Assembly: GCF_030169785.1 (NCBI RefSeq)
Contig: NZ_CP125854.1
Location: 62,001 to 126,000 of the forward strand
Origin: Bdellovibrio sp. 22V
Lineage (GTDB): Bacteria; Bdellovibrionota; Bdellovibrionia; Bdellovibrionales; Bdellovibrionaceae
DNA length: 64,000 bases
Reading direction: 5' to 3'
Every line of letters starts with the position of its first letter. Positions within the stretch are counted from its first letter, which is position 1. The notes under the pieces are model-generated. The model was given only the letters and a program-made list of their open reading frames with translations, ran no database searches and was not told the origin of the DNA. The translations under genes were made by a program, and so were the position numbers. Positions 51,941-61,035 of the stretch are shown piece by piece.

Positions 51941-54010
51941 ATGAAGTTCTCGCGCAAGATATTCCTGGCCATCTTTGGAACCGCTACGGGGGCGGCGGTT
52001 TTTATCTGCCTTTTACTTTATGGCACTTTGTCCACATACCGGGTCGACGAGTTTGAGGATTCTTATGTCGATCATATGAAACTTCTCGCGAAAGCGTTAG
52101 TGCGTATCGAAGAGTCTCAGGCCCGGATCGCACTCAATGCGGCGGAAGTTCTTAAACTGCAACAAGAAGAAGGACCTCTTTCAGGCAGCGAACTTAAGAC
52201 ACTCGCCAAATCTTTGGCGGTCACGCGGATCAATCTTTACGATAAAACAGGAAAGCCCCGCCAATCCTCGGATGCTTTGGGGGATTCCTTATTCGAAATA
52301 TTTCCAGAGGTGCAGGCAGGGACGACGGACGTTTTCCAAAGCCCCTTGTTGCGCGGGAAAGACGGGCAAGTCGGCATTCACACGGTTGTGGCTTCTCCGG
52401 GCCGGAAGAGTTTCGTTGAAGTTGTGATCTATTTCGATGATGCCGTTCAATTGCTGCGCGAGATGGTTCAACACGACGAAGACAATCTTTCGATCGAATT
52501 AGTCGGTGCAGACAATCAAACTTTGGGACACATTCAACAAGAAGGCTTTCAACGCACGTGGGATTTGCAAACCGTTCTGCAATGGAAAGAGGGCGCGCAT
52601 TGGGTTGACGATAAAATGGTGATTGTCACTTCAGTTAAAAACGAAAACGGCAAACACGATCGTTTGATTTCAACGATTTCTGCTCGTACGTTGAAAGCAG
52701 AGCTGCATAAAATTCAACGAACTTTGTTAGCGGTAGCGGCGGCTTTGATTCTTCTGTCGTGGTGGTTGTCGCAAGTTTTGACGAAGACTCTCTTGCGTAA
52801 GGTGCAGTCGTTACGATCTCTTTTAAATCAGATTTCATCGTCTCAAGATTATTCTAAGAGGGTCGCTGTTGAGCAGGGTTCGCAAGATGAGCTGGACGAC
52901 CTCGGTCAAAGTTTTAATAACATGCTGAGCACGCTGCAATCGCATCAAACGCGTTTGATTGATGCGGAAAGAGACAAAGCCCGCACCCAAGTGGCGGCGC
53001 AGGTCGCCCATGATATTCGCAGTCCTTTGATGAGCATGAATATGGCGCTCAGCCAGATTGAATCCGCACAATTAGAACCGCTGGCTATTTTAAAAAGTGC
53101 TGTGGCTCGAGTTGCAAGCATTGTCCAAAAACTTTCCGCTTCGTCAGAAAAACCGGAGGAACCTTCGGGCGTCGAAGCGCCAAAACTCACTTTGATGGAG
53201 CCATGGATCGTGAGTGTTCTTAATGAGCATCGTGTGCGAAAGCTCCCGACGCAAGAATTAAAAATCACCGGCCTGCACGCCACCCCTCATATTTGGAGCG
53301 TCGTTCAAGTGAATGAACTCCAGACCGCTCTTTCTAATATGATCAATAATGCGTTTGAGGCGGGGGCCACCGAAGTCTCACTACATCTGACAGAAGCTCC
53401 GAAGGAGTGGTCTTTGCAAGTCAAAGACAATGGCAAGGGCATTCCATCTGCTGTCGTTGAGAAAATCTTCGAGCGCAGTTTTACTTTTGGCAAAACCACC
53501 GGGACCGGATTAGGTCTTTATCAGGCCAAAGCCGCTGTGGAGTGGAGCGGGGGAACTCTTGAGGTCAGTTCGAGTGAAGGTCAGGGAACGACGTTTACGT
53601 TAAGATTGCCACGCGAAAAAAATCCTGCTTGGCTGCCTGCTTTTATCGAGCTTGAAAAAACGCAAACGATTCTTTTTGTTGATGATGATAAGAACGTGCT
53701 TAATGCCTGGCGAGATAAAGTGAGTCCGTTGGGAATCCATAACCCCTGTTTCTTTAGTTCTGTCCAAGAATTGGAAACTTATATCGGAACAAGTGCTTTG
53801 CCTGAGTCGGCTCTTATCGTGATCGATCAGAACTTAGGGGACGGCAAAAAAGGTTTGGATGTTTTGAAAGAACTTTCTTTGGGTCAAAGAGCTTATCTTT
53901 GTACATCTGAGTTCGATGAAAAATGGATTCAAGATCAAATTAAAAAATTAAACGGATATTTAATTCCTAAACCTTGGATATCCCAATTCGAGATCAGAGT
54001 GAGGACCTAA
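51941..54010 (+). CDS. Hybrid sensor histidine kinase
   Basis: 689 residues. Membrane helix 1 (FLAIFGTATGAAVFICLLLYG), a periplasmic sensor region of about 230 residues, membrane helix 2 (LLAVAAALILLSWWLSQVL), HAMP, a kinase core with phospho-acceptor His357 in QVAHDIRSPL, and an ATPase domain (NMINNAFEAGA, DNGKGIP, GTGLGLYQAK). A C-terminal receiver-like domain begins TILFVDDDKNVLNAWRDK and has a candidate Asp in LIVIDQNLG. Start 51941 is chosen from the promoter position; 51923 is the alternative. The response-regulator gene begins directly after the stop. Confidence 0.92.
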   Translation: MKFSRKIFLAIFGTATGAAVFICLLLYGTLSTYRVDEFEDSYVDHMKLLAKALVRIEESQARIALNAAEVLKLQQEEGPLSGSELKTLAKSLAVTRINLYDKTGKPRQSSDALGDSLFEIFPEVQAGTTDVFQSPLLRGKDGQVGIHTVVASPGRKSFVEVVIYFDDAVQLLREMVQHDEDNLSIELVGADNQTLGHIQQEGFQRTWDLQTVLQWKEGAHWVDDKMVIVTSVKNENGKHDRLISTISARTLKAELHKIQRTLLAVAAALILLSWWLSQVLTKTLLRKVQSLRSLLNQISSSQDYSKRVAVEQGSQDELDDLGQSFNNMLSTLQSHQTRLIDAERDKARTQVAAQVAHDIRSPLMSMNMALSQIESAQLEPLAILKSAVARVASIVQKLSASSEKPEEPSGVEAPKLTLMEPWIVSVLNEHRVRKLPTQELKITGLHATPHIWSVVQVNELQTALSNMINNAFEAGATEVSLHLTEAPKEWSLQVKDNGKGIPSAVVEKIFERSFTFGKTTGTGLGLYQAKAAVEWSGGTLEVSSSEGQGTTFTLRLPREKNPAWLPAFIELEKTQTILFVDDDKNVLNAWRDKVSPLGIHNPCFFSSVQELETYIGTSALPESALIVIDQNLGDGKKGLDVLKELSLGQRAYLCTSEFDEKWIQDQIKKLNGYLIPKPWISQFEIRVRT

Positions 54011-55396
54011 ATGCGGATTCTTATTGTCGATGACGAAACTTTAGTACGTAAGACTATGCAATCACAAATCGCCGAACCGCACAGAGTTTTTCTTGCTGAC
54101 GGAATCGATGAAGCGATGGAGGTCATGGACAAACAACTGATTGATCTCGTATTTACGGATCTTTCTCTGGATGATTCATCGGACCGCATCGGTTTGCAGT
54201 TGATTCAAGAAATCGCTAAGAACTATCCGACGACAGTGGTTGTCGCAATGACCGGTCATGATGAAGCGCACTTGGTTGAAGCTTGCATGAAGGCCGGAGC
54301 AGTTGATTACCTTGTGAAACCTTTTGACGCCAAAACTTTGGCGCAGGTTCTGCGTAAAGCACCGGTGCTGCATCGACTTTTGCGTCGTAATCAAACGTTG
54401 AAACATCAAGCAGGTTCCAAGCTTGTAACGCATATTAATCTCTATACGAAGTCGCCGGCTTTCAAAGCGGTTTTGGATACGGCAAAAAAAATTCGCGGCA
54501 GCGGGCAGTCGATTTTGATTCGCGGTGAAAGCGGGTCGGGTAAAGAAATCATGGCGCAATACCTGTGGAGCCTTGAAAGCGACAACTCCCGACCATTCAT
54601 CGCTGTGAACTGCGGTGCGATTCCTTCCCATTTGGCAGAGTCCGAACTTTTCGGTCATAAAAAAGGTGCTTTTACTGGAGCAACGGAAACCCGCGCCGGT
54701 AAATTTGAAAGCGCCGATGGCGGCGATATTTTCCTGGATGAGTTGGCGACTCTTAGCATGGATTTGCAAGTGAAGCTTTTACGTGTTCTTAGCAGTGGCG
54801 ATATTTATCCCGTAGGGCAAGATATCGGGCGTAAGGTTCAGTGTCGCACGATTGCTGCCACCAATGAAAATCTGGAAGAACTCATTAAAGAAAAGAAATT
54901 CAGAGAAGATTTATTCTTTAGAATTAAAAATTTCACAATCACGTTGCCGCCGCTTCGTGAGCGCAAAGAGGACATCTTGGATCTCGCCAATGAGTTTCTT
55001 CGCAACGGCAACTATCGTGATAAATATTTAAGTCCTGCTGCAGAGACCTTGTTGCTAAACTATGCGTGGCCCGGAAATATCCGCGAACTCAAGTCAGCGA
55101 TCGAGGTTGCATGCGTTCTGGTCGAGGGAAATGAGATTCAACCTCCCGACCTGACTCCGCATCTTGTCCAGTCTGCGCCGGTGTATGAGGACGTTATTAA
55201 GAGCCATTCCCTTGATGAGATTGACGAAAAAGCGCTTGAAGGACGTTACAGTCATGTCGTGTCTGAATTCGAATTGAAGCTTATTGATTTTGCCCTTAAA
55301 AAGAAAGGTTCCGAGTCTGCAGCGGCTCGCTATCTGGGAGTGCCTCGCAGTACATTGGGAGATATTCGCCGACGCCTGCAAGGAATTAAAAAATAA
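54011..55396 (+). CDS. Sigma-54-dependent response regulator, NtrC family
   Basis: 461 residues. Receiver with phospho-acceptor Asp50 (LVFTDLSLDD), an AAA+ domain with Walker A GESGSGKE (172-179) and the sigma-54 contact loop GAFTGA (219-224), and a C-terminal Fis-type helix-turn-helix (SESAAARYLGVPRSTLGDIRRRL). It would activate sigma-54 promoters when phosphorylated by the upstream kinase. A good -24/-12 site lies 120 bases downstream, before a methyltransferase gene. Confidence 0.95.
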   Translation: MRILIVDDETLVRKTMQSQIAEPHRVFLADGIDEAMEVMDKQLIDLVFTDLSLDDSSDRIGLQLIQEIAKNYPTTVVVAMTGHDEAHLVEACMKAGAVDYLVKPFDAKTLAQVLRKAPVLHRLLRRNQTLKHQAGSKLVTHINLYTKSPAFKAVLDTAKKIRGSGQSILIRGESGSGKEIMAQYLWSLESDNSRPFIAVNCGAIPSHLAESELFGHKKGAFTGATETRAGKFESADGGDIFLDELATLSMDLQVKLLRVLSSGDIYPVGQDIGRKVQCRTIAATNENLEELIKEKKFREDLFFRIKNFTITLPPLRERKEDILDLANEFLRNGNYRDKYLSPAAETLLLNYAWPGNIRELKSAIEVACVLVEGNEIQPPDLTPHLVQSAPVYEDVIKSHSLDEIDEKALEGRYSHVVSEFELKLIDFALKKKGSESAAARYLGVPRSTLGDIRRRLQGIKK

Positions 55397-55412
55397 ATCC
55401 ATAAAATGAGCT

Positions 55413-55468
55413 GACGGGTTCCCGGCAACTCCCGGGAACCCGTCATTCCCCTCTGCCGGAATCCCGGC
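55413..55468. terminator. Two adjacent GC-rich hairpins after the regulator gene
   Basis: First: GACGGGTTCCCGG (55413-55425) with its perfect inverse (55432-55444). Second: CTGCCGG (55451-55457) with CCGGCAG (55462-55468). The GTCATTCCC... core resembles common proteobacterial palindromic repeats. They likely end the two-component transcript, though no T-run follows. Confidence 0.7.
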
Positions 55469-55516
55469 AGGCACTTTCTCAAATCGAAATAAACACATTT
55501 TCACTCTAAAAACGGC

Positions 55517-55532
55517 TGGCACCGCCTGTGCT
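55517..55532 (+). promoter_or_regulatory. Candidate sigma-54 promoter
   Basis: TGGCAC-CGCCT-GTGCT matches TGGCAC-N5-TTGC(A/T) except for one T, with the essential GG and GC 12 bases apart. It lies 51 bases before the methyltransferase ATG and just after an NtrC-type activator gene. Confidence 0.72.
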
Positions 55533-55582
55533 TTTTAGTCTGGCATCAGATCGACAATGAAGCCGGTCAAAAGGAGTGAGTT

Positions 55583-56335
55583 ATGAAAGCGCAATATCAA
55601 ACATTCATTAACAATCATGAAGTGACTATCGCAGGCAATGAGACCTTCAACAACGTTCTTGCTCTCAATGGTTTGTGCGAACGCGATGCCGTGAGATATC
55701 TGCAAATGGTCGTGCATGATTTCTACCCACAAACTTTCCGAATGACAGCTTTGGATTTAGGAGCGGGTCGCGGAGTTACCGCCATGACTTTGGCGGAACT
55801 TGGTTTCAATGTGGTGGCTTATGACATGTACAGAAACTCTATCGCCATCTTGCAAAGAATCGCTTTGCAGCAGGATTTGAATATCTCTTTCGGCATGGGG
55901 GGTATTTTGCACCTCGAGTCTTTAAATAAGAAGTTTGATCTTATCAATGACTGCGAAGGATTGACGAATCTTGTGAAGCCAGAAGATCGCGCTCGCTATC
56001 TTGAAGGTGTCAAAAATTCTTTGGCTGAGCACGGGAAATTCGTCATGACTGTGCAGGTTCAAAGCACTCAGTACACTCCCGAGGAGGGTTTTGAATCCGT
56101 GCGCCTGGATGAAAATCACGTCTTATGGAGAGAAACTCCCGAGTGTGACGTCCCTGGAGTCGTTGAAATGAACGGCAAATATTGGACGGCCCAAAAAAGA
56201 ATCTGCCCCGCAGATGAAATCCGTCGCGAAGTGATGGCGGCAGGTTATACGATTCTTTCCGATGATTTGGAAATCCTTCCCGGTAACAATCCAGCCATTC
56301 TAAGACTTGTTCTTACTAGCACCCTCGGGTGCTAG
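55583..56335 (+). CDS. SAM-dependent methyltransferase
   Basis: 250 residues. Rossmann-type class I fold with motif I ALDLGAGRGVTAMTLAELGFNVVAYDMY and the later acidic/aromatic FDLINDCEGLTNL. The substrate is not visible. GGAG precedes the ATG. Predicted to be driven by the sigma-54 promoter at 55517. Its last codons (TSTLGC and stop) are built by a terminator hairpin, so the gene ends its own transcript. Confidence 0.85.
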   Translation: MKAQYQTFINNHEVTIAGNETFNNVLALNGLCERDAVRYLQMVVHDFYPQTFRMTALDLGAGRGVTAMTLAELGFNVVAYDMYRNSIAILQRIALQQDLNISFGMGGILHLESLNKKFDLINDCEGLTNLVKPEDRARYLEGVKNSLAEHGKFVMTVQVQSTQYTPEEGFESVRLDENHVLWRETPECDVPGVVEMNGKYWTAQKRICPADEIRREVMAAGYTILSDDLEILPGNNPAILRLVLTSTLGC

Positions 56336-56343
56336 TTTTTTTT
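56315..56343 (+). terminator. Terminator embedded in the 3' end of the methyltransferase gene
   Basis: ACTAGCACC (56315-56323), loop CTCG, GGTGCTAGT (56328-56336), then T7. The stem includes the stop codon. Confidence 0.92.
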
Positions 56344-56353
56344 CGAGGATGTT

Positions 56354-57412
56354 ATGAACCACAAATTATTATTGTCACTGACACTTTTGCTTGCAGGTTG
56401 TTCGAATGGATCGGGCGGATTAAATCCGCAACCAAACCCAGCGCAATTCGTATATGTCTTAAATTCGGCGGAAAATTCGATCAGTCAATTCAAAGTCAAA
56501 GCCAGCGGGGAGCTTGCAGCGATCGCGCCTGCCGTGGCGACAGAAGATTATCCGCGTATCATGGTGATGGATAAAGTTCATAACACGGTTTACACCGCAA
56601 ATCTGGGAAGCAGTTCGATCTCACAGTTCACCATCTCTGCAAATGGAAGTTTAAAACCCCTTGCGCCTTCCGTGAGTGTCGGCGCGATTCCCGAAGGACT
56701 TGTGATCGGACCGGGCAGCCGGTACGTCTATTCATTAAATGCTTCGGATAATACGATTTCGCAATACACGGTGGCCACCGACGGCGCTTTGACTTTAAAG
56801 GCGACAATTCCTCATGCAGACGGACCTGTCGCGATGGCGTTTTCGCCTTCGGGCGGCTTCGCTTATGTTGTGAACGATGCCATCGATGAAATTTCCCAGT
56901 ATGCCGTCGACAGTGACGGTTCATTGACGGCGTTAAATCCCGCGACAGTGGCATCTTCGGGATGTCCTTCGGGACCGATTGCTTCAGCGACATCTCAAAA
57001 TGGAAGCGAGCATGTTTATGTTCTTAGCTGCATAACGGATGAAGTCGAAGTGTTCGCGATCGCGGACGATGGGACGTTGTCTTCACAACAAACGATTAAA
57101 ACGGGAGTGATGCCATCGGGCTTTGCGATCTCGGGTTCTAATATGTATGTAACGAACGTGGGGGACGCGACCGTTTCAATGTATGGCATTCAAGCGGATG
57201 GCACGTTGCAAGCTTTGCTGCAACCGACCGTGAGTGCCGGCATACAGCCTGAGTCTGTCGCCGTCAATACAACGGGAAGTTTCGCTTATGTACTCGATTC
57301 AGCAGAAGATAAAATTATTTCTTTCGCAAGAAACTTGACTGGAGAGCTAAGCCCTTCGACCAAAGGAACGGCCGTGTCGGGAGCGGGTTCGATTCAGATC
57401 GTCGTAAAATAA
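56354..57412 (+). CDS. Beta-propeller (lactonase-like) lipoprotein
   Basis: 352 residues. Lipobox LLLAGC after MNHKLLLSLTLLLAGC. The mature part has seven propeller blades with repeated motif (VYVLNSAENSISQFKVKASGEL, VYTANLGSSSISQFTISANGSL, VYSLNASDNTISQYTVATDGAL, ...), typical of the 6-phosphogluconolactonase/YVTN family. Catalysis is not shown; such lipoproteins often bind ligands or proteins at the surface. GAGG precedes the ATG. It begins after the terminator, so it needs its own promoter or read-through. Confidence 0.88.
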   Translation: MNHKLLLSLTLLLAGCSNGSGGLNPQPNPAQFVYVLNSAENSISQFKVKASGELAAIAPAVATEDYPRIMVMDKVHNTVYTANLGSSSISQFTISANGSLKPLAPSVSVGAIPEGLVIGPGSRYVYSLNASDNTISQYTVATDGALTLKATIPHADGPVAMAFSPSGGFAYVVNDAIDEISQYAVDSDGSLTALNPATVASSGCPSGPIASATSQNGSEHVYVLSCITDEVEVFAIADDGTLSSQQTIKTGVMPSGFAISGSNMYVTNVGDATVSMYGIQADGTLQALLQPTVSAGIQPESVAVNTTGSFAYVLDSAEDKIISFARNLTGELSPSTKGTAVSGAGSIQIVVK

Positions 57413-57448
57413 CGCCTTAGCAATCGTATGAACTGACTTCGCTGGGCT

Positions 57449-58303
57449 CTAAAAGTTTTGCTGGAGAATTCTGATAAAGTTTTGTGCCGCCTTTGACAAC
57501 TGATGCATGCCTTTGTGAACGAGATAGATTCGATATTCTATTTTCGAAGCCCACAGAGTTTTACTGACTTTTACACCGAGATGATTTTCAGCTACGAAAT
57601 CGGGAACAAGACCTGTTCCCAGTCCCAGGCTAGCGTAATGAGCAATAACTTCCCAGCTTTCAACTTCAACAGCGATCTCAACGTTCTTTTTATATTGTTC
57701 TTTAAAAATCTTTTCCAACTCAAAGAGACCCGGGCTTTCGCGGGTTACGAGAAAGCGAGTAGCGTCTGTCGCGGTCTCACGGGAACTCCGAATACAATGA
57801 AAGTGTCCTTTGCGAAGAAGTTTCTTTTCCAGTCCCGTCATGCGGCCATCATCTATCACAAGGCCGAATTCGGCTTCTCCAGACTTAACGAGGTTTAAGA
57901 TTTCTTGAGTTGAGCCAAACTCAAATGAGGGACGCACTTTGGGAAGTTCTTTTTGCAGTTCTTTTAAAGCCGACGGAAAAAGGTAATGAGCTACTTCGGG
58001 AGAAGTGGCAATACGCAAGGGACCCGAGACTTCGGACTTTTTTCCGCGAAGATCCGCGCGCAAGTTATCGACCTGTTCGAGCAGGGTGGTGGATTTTTCG
58101 AGTAAAATTTTCCCTTCTTCCGTCAATTTGAAACGGTTCCGCGTGTGAATAAGAAGGTCACAATCCAAAGCTTCTTCGAGTTTCCGAATGGCCTGACTGA
58201 TCGCGGGCTGGCTGATCCCCAGTTTTTTCGCCGCTGCGGCGATACTCTGGAGCTCTGCTGCGGTTTTAAAGTATTTGAGGTGGTAAATATTGGGTTCGAG
58301 CAT
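57449..58303 (-). CDS. LysR-family transcriptional regulator
   Basis: 284 residues. N-terminal winged helix-turn-helix (LQSIAAAAKKLGISQPAISQAIRKLEEALDCDLLIHTRNRFKLTEEG) and a LysR substrate-binding domain (GPLRIATSPEVAHYLFPSAL...). LysR proteins usually control a divergent gene; here that is the small secreted protein at 58418, 114 bases away. The effector cannot be read from sequence. Confidence 0.93.
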   Translation of the reverse strand: MLEPNIYHLKYFKTAAELQSIAAAAKKLGISQPAISQAIRKLEEALDCDLLIHTRNRFKLTEEGKILLEKSTTLLEQVDNLRADLRGKKSEVSGPLRIATSPEVAHYLFPSALKELQKELPKVRPSFEFGSTQEILNLVKSGEAEFGLVIDDGRMTGLEKKLLRKGHFHCIRSSRETATDATRFLVTRESPGLFELEKIFKEQYKKNVEIAVEVESWEVIAHYASLGLGTGLVPDFVAENHLGVKVSKTLWASKIEYRIYLVHKGMHQLSKAAQNFIRILQQNF

Positions 58304-58417
58304 GGACCCTCGAGGGATATAATTTTTAGTTATAATTAAAATACAAATAATCCATTTTCATAATAGCCGCAATGATTTTATATAGGTCGTGTCAATAACA
58401 ACATTTATGGAGATTTT

Positions 58418-58765
58418 ATGAAATCTTATGTCGGTCTTTTTTTGGTGATGGCAAGTGCGTTTGTTTACTCAACGGCGTCCGCTTCAGGCCGTCAGTGCCA
58501 GGTGGAAGTTTCTGTTTCTGCAAAAGGCCGTGTAACTCACACGGTTGAATTAGAGGTGCGAGTAAAACCAGGATTGGATCTTGCTTCTTATGTGTACGAA
58601 GGCAAGATCGAAGGTTTTGAAGTTTATATTATGGAAGTGGACGGAAATTATTTTGCCTCTATTAAGTTCAACGGAGTTAAAACTTTCGCCGAAGGACAAG
58701 AGGGTGTGACGGCAAATCTTCGCACGACAAAACGCTCGTTGCAGCTGACTTGTCCGTCCCGTTAG
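58418..58765 (+). CDS. Small secreted protein of unknown function
   Basis: 115 residues. Signal peptide (MKSYVGLFLVMASAFVYSTASA) then a beta-rich domain with two Cys (RQCQVEV and LQLTCPSR) that may form one disulfide. No family recognised. GGAG precedes the ATG. Divergent from the LysR gene and its possible target. Ends two bases before the convergent YjdM gene. Confidence 0.7.
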   Translation: MKSYVGLFLVMASAFVYSTASASGRQCQVEVSVSAKGRVTHTVELEVRVKPGLDLASYVYEGKIEGFEVYIMEVDGNYFASIKFNGVKTFAEGQEGVTANLRTTKRSLQLTCPSR

Positions 58766-58767
58766 GC

Positions 58768-59127
58768 CTAAGCCTTCTTGACGAATTCAGACTTGAGATT
58801 CATGGCTCCAAAGCCATCGATCTTACAGGAAATGTCATGCCCATCGCCTGCATCTGCCAGGCGAATGTTTTTAACCTTTGTTCCGACTTTTACGACGGAC
58901 GAGGAACCTTTAACCTTTAGATCCTTGATCACGACGACAGTGTCGCCGTCTTGCAGAATATTGCCATTGGCATCTTTAATAACGTGCTCTGCAGGCTCAG
59001 AAGTTTCTTCGGAATTCGCTGAAGCATGAGCGCTCCACTCGTGACCGCATTCAGGGCAGACCCAAAGGTTGCCGTCTTGGTAAATATTTTCAGAACTGCA
59101 TTGAGGGCATTTAGATTCGTTACTCAT
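58768..59127 (-). CDS. yjdM: PhnA/YjdM-family zinc-ribbon protein
   Basis: 119 residues. N-terminal zinc ribbon with Cys7, Cys10, Cys24 and Cys27 (CPQCSS...CPECGHEW), then the C-terminal PhnA domain ([42 protein letters not shown]...). The family was named from the phosphonate operon but is widespread outside it, and its true role is unsettled; no phosphonate genes are here. Confidence 0.9.
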   Translation of the reverse strand: MSNESKCPQCSSENIYQDGNLWVCPECGHEWSAHASANSEETSEPAEHVIKDANGNILQDGDTVVVIKDLKVKGSSSVVKVGTKVKNIRLADAGDGHDISCKIDGFGAMNLKSEFVKKA

Positions 59128-59234
59128 GTTGTAGTTGAACCATATCCGAGCCTTTTTGGCTATTTAAATTGCAATATTCATAGTAAGAAGGGCCATTTTT
59201 ATTTATAATAGGACGAATCATTAAAGGACCTTCC

Positions 59235-59684
59235 ATGAAACAAGCCGATATCACCAAAGTTCTAGCGCAGGACTATAAAACAACGAATGTTGATGAGCTC
59301 AATAAACTTCTTAAAGATAAAAACACAGAACAAGTGAAGTACAAAATCTCCGGGAAGACATTGGGCCATTTGGGGTTCACGGGTTTTATCAAAACGGTCG
59401 CTGCTGAAGGCCTTAAAGTTTTTGCTGTTAACAAAGTTTCTTTGCTTCGTTTCGAAGACATCGAAAAATTCGAAAAAGCGAAACCCAAGTCAGAAAGACC
59501 CCTTAAGGTCAAAAAAGACGCCGAAGAAAAATCTATGGATAAAGCGGCAGAGCCTTTTAATAAAAGAGACACTGTGTTCGCAGTAAATGACGATGGCTAT
59601 GATGATCTTCGTCCTAAAAAATACAAAAAGAAAGCGGTGAAACCTTCGGGCAAAGCCGGCAGCAAATTTATTCCGAAGAAGTAA
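59235..59684 (+). CDS. Lys-rich protein of unknown function
   Basis: 149 residues. N-terminal 65 residues are a compact alpha/beta part (MKQADITKVLAQDYKTTNVDELNKLLK...KISGKTLGHLGFTGFIKTVAAEGLKVFAV). The C-terminal half is basic and probably disordered (KPKSERPLKVKKDAEEKSMDK ... KKYKKKAVKPSGKAGSKFIPKK). Basic tails of this kind bind nucleic acids, but that is a guess. Four bases before the globin gene, so co-transcribed. Confidence 0.6.
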   Translation: MKQADITKVLAQDYKTTNVDELNKLLKDKNTEQVKYKISGKTLGHLGFTGFIKTVAAEGLKVFAVNKVSLLRFEDIEKFEKAKPKSERPLKVKKDAEEKSMDKAAEPFNKRDTVFAVNDDGYDDLRPKKYKKKAVKPSGKAGSKFIPKK

Positions 59685-59687
59685 ATC

Positions 59688-60083
59688 ATGGATCAGGAAA
59701 AGACTCCTTATGAACTTCTTGGTGGAGAAGCCGTTTTAAGAAAACTCACCCAACGTTTTTATGAAGTGATGGACACTTTGCCTGAAGTGAAACCGCTGCG
59801 TGATATGCATCCAGGTAACTTGCAGGGCTCGGAAGAAAAGCTTTTTATGTTTTTATCAGGATGGTTAGGCGGTCCGAGTTTGTTTCAAGAGAAATACGGC
59901 CATCCGCGTTTACGTGCGCGCCATATGCCTTTTGAGATCGGAAAGTCGGAAAGAGATCAATGGATGTTGTGTATGGTTCACGCTTTCGACGATCTGCAAG
60001 TTCAAGAACCTCTGCGTTCTGAGCTTTTGCATTCGTTGTTGAGGCTTGCTGATCACATGCGCAATCAGCAAGAGCCTACTTAG
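59688..60083 (+). CDS. Truncated hemoglobin, group II
   Basis: 131 residues, 2-over-2 globin. Proximal His79 in RARHMPFEIG, Tyr25 at B10, and Trp92 at G8 (QWMLCM) support group II (trHbO). These proteins bind O2 or detoxify NO and peroxides in the cytoplasm. Co-transcribed with the Lys-rich gene. The stop lies 13 bases before the end of the convergent HTTM gene. Confidence 0.92.
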   Translation: MDQEKTPYELLGGEAVLRKLTQRFYEVMDTLPEVKPLRDMHPGNLQGSEEKLFMFLSGWLGGPSLFQEKYGHPRLRARHMPFEIGKSERDQWMLCMVHAFDDLQVQEPLRSELLHSLLRLADHMRNQQEPT

Positions 60084-60096
60084 ATTCAAGACTTAG

Positions 60097-61035
60097 CTAA
60101 ACGCTCAAAGCTTTGCGTCGGCTTAGTCGCAGCGGAAGACGCCAGCGGAAACCCTCCACGACTTTTTTAACGTCCTCAGCAGGTACCATTGAAATCATCG
60201 TAGCAATCATCACCCACTCGAACAGGGGAATGTTCATAGTGATTTCGATTCCAAGATGCAGACCGACACCGGCGAGCAATACCCAGTAACGAAGCTCGCG
60301 AACCCAGATCAATGTTCCTAAAGACAGCTCCACCGCTAAGGTCGACCACGTCAAAAATTTGATCACGGCCAGGTGATTCAATAAACCGAGCGGAACGCGA
60401 ACGAACTCATCCAGACGGGTGGCGATGTAAACAGCTGTGCCGTCCACCCACGCAGCTCCTTTAAGTTTAAACATCACGGTCGCAATATAAATAACACAGA
60501 TTTGGAGCTGCATAAGGCGCAGAGCCCACGGCGCTTTATCTTCAGGAATTTCCGGAGCCAGGCCGCGCAGACGAAGAAGCCAGCGGTCCAGCGACAGCCA
60601 ATCTCCCGAGCGGGAAAGAAGCAGCAAGAAAAGAAAATTTCTGATAACCACGTCAGAGCTATTAAGAACAAAAATATTTCTGTTATGGAACGAGAGCAAA
60701 GTAAAGAGCGTGATGGCAATCGACGTTCTGGTGAAGAAGCCAAAGAGCATTCCGACAACGCCGACAAGATTCAGAAGCGCGAGGAAAACCGGAACGCTTT
60801 CTTTATTGGGAAGAAGCTCGAACAGATTAAAACGATAAGAATGTCCGTACTTAATAGCGGTCTTAAGTGACATGACTCCGTCGACGCCCCAGAAAAATTC
60901 CAGATTGTCCCAGATCGAAATCCAGTTAAAAAGTAAAATAATCCCTAAAGCCACGCGCAGAAGAGCCACGGTATGAACCGGCGCCGGTTTAAAAAAGAAA
61001 TCATGAAGGGAATTAGTGATCGTTTTTAGCTTCAT
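60097..61035 (-). CDS. HTTM-domain membrane protein, copy B
   Basis: 312 residues, about nine membrane helices. HTTM proteins are bacterial relatives of the vitamin K-dependent gamma-carboxylase membrane domain. Family marks: HTVALLRVALGIILLFNW at the start, the loop FKLKGAAWVDGTAVYIATRLDEF and RELRYWVLLAGVGLHLGIEITMNIP. Same length and strongly similar to copy A (61591-62529), with long identical runs near residues 195-280. Its start overlaps the partner gene by 23 bases. Reaction and substrate unknown. Confidence 0.9.
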   Translation of the reverse strand: MKLKTITNSLHDFFFKPAPVHTVALLRVALGIILLFNWISIWDNLEFFWGVDGVMSLKTAIKYGHSYRFNLFELLPNKESVPVFLALLNLVGVVGMLFGFFTRTSIAITLFTLLSFHNRNIFVLNSSDVVIRNFLFLLLLSRSGDWLSLDRWLLRLRGLAPEIPEDKAPWALRLMQLQICVIYIATVMFKLKGAAWVDGTAVYIATRLDEFVRVPLGLLNHLAVIKFLTWSTLAVELSLGTLIWVRELRYWVLLAGVGLHLGIEITMNIPLFEWVMIATMISMVPAEDVKKVVEGFRWRLPLRLSRRKALSV

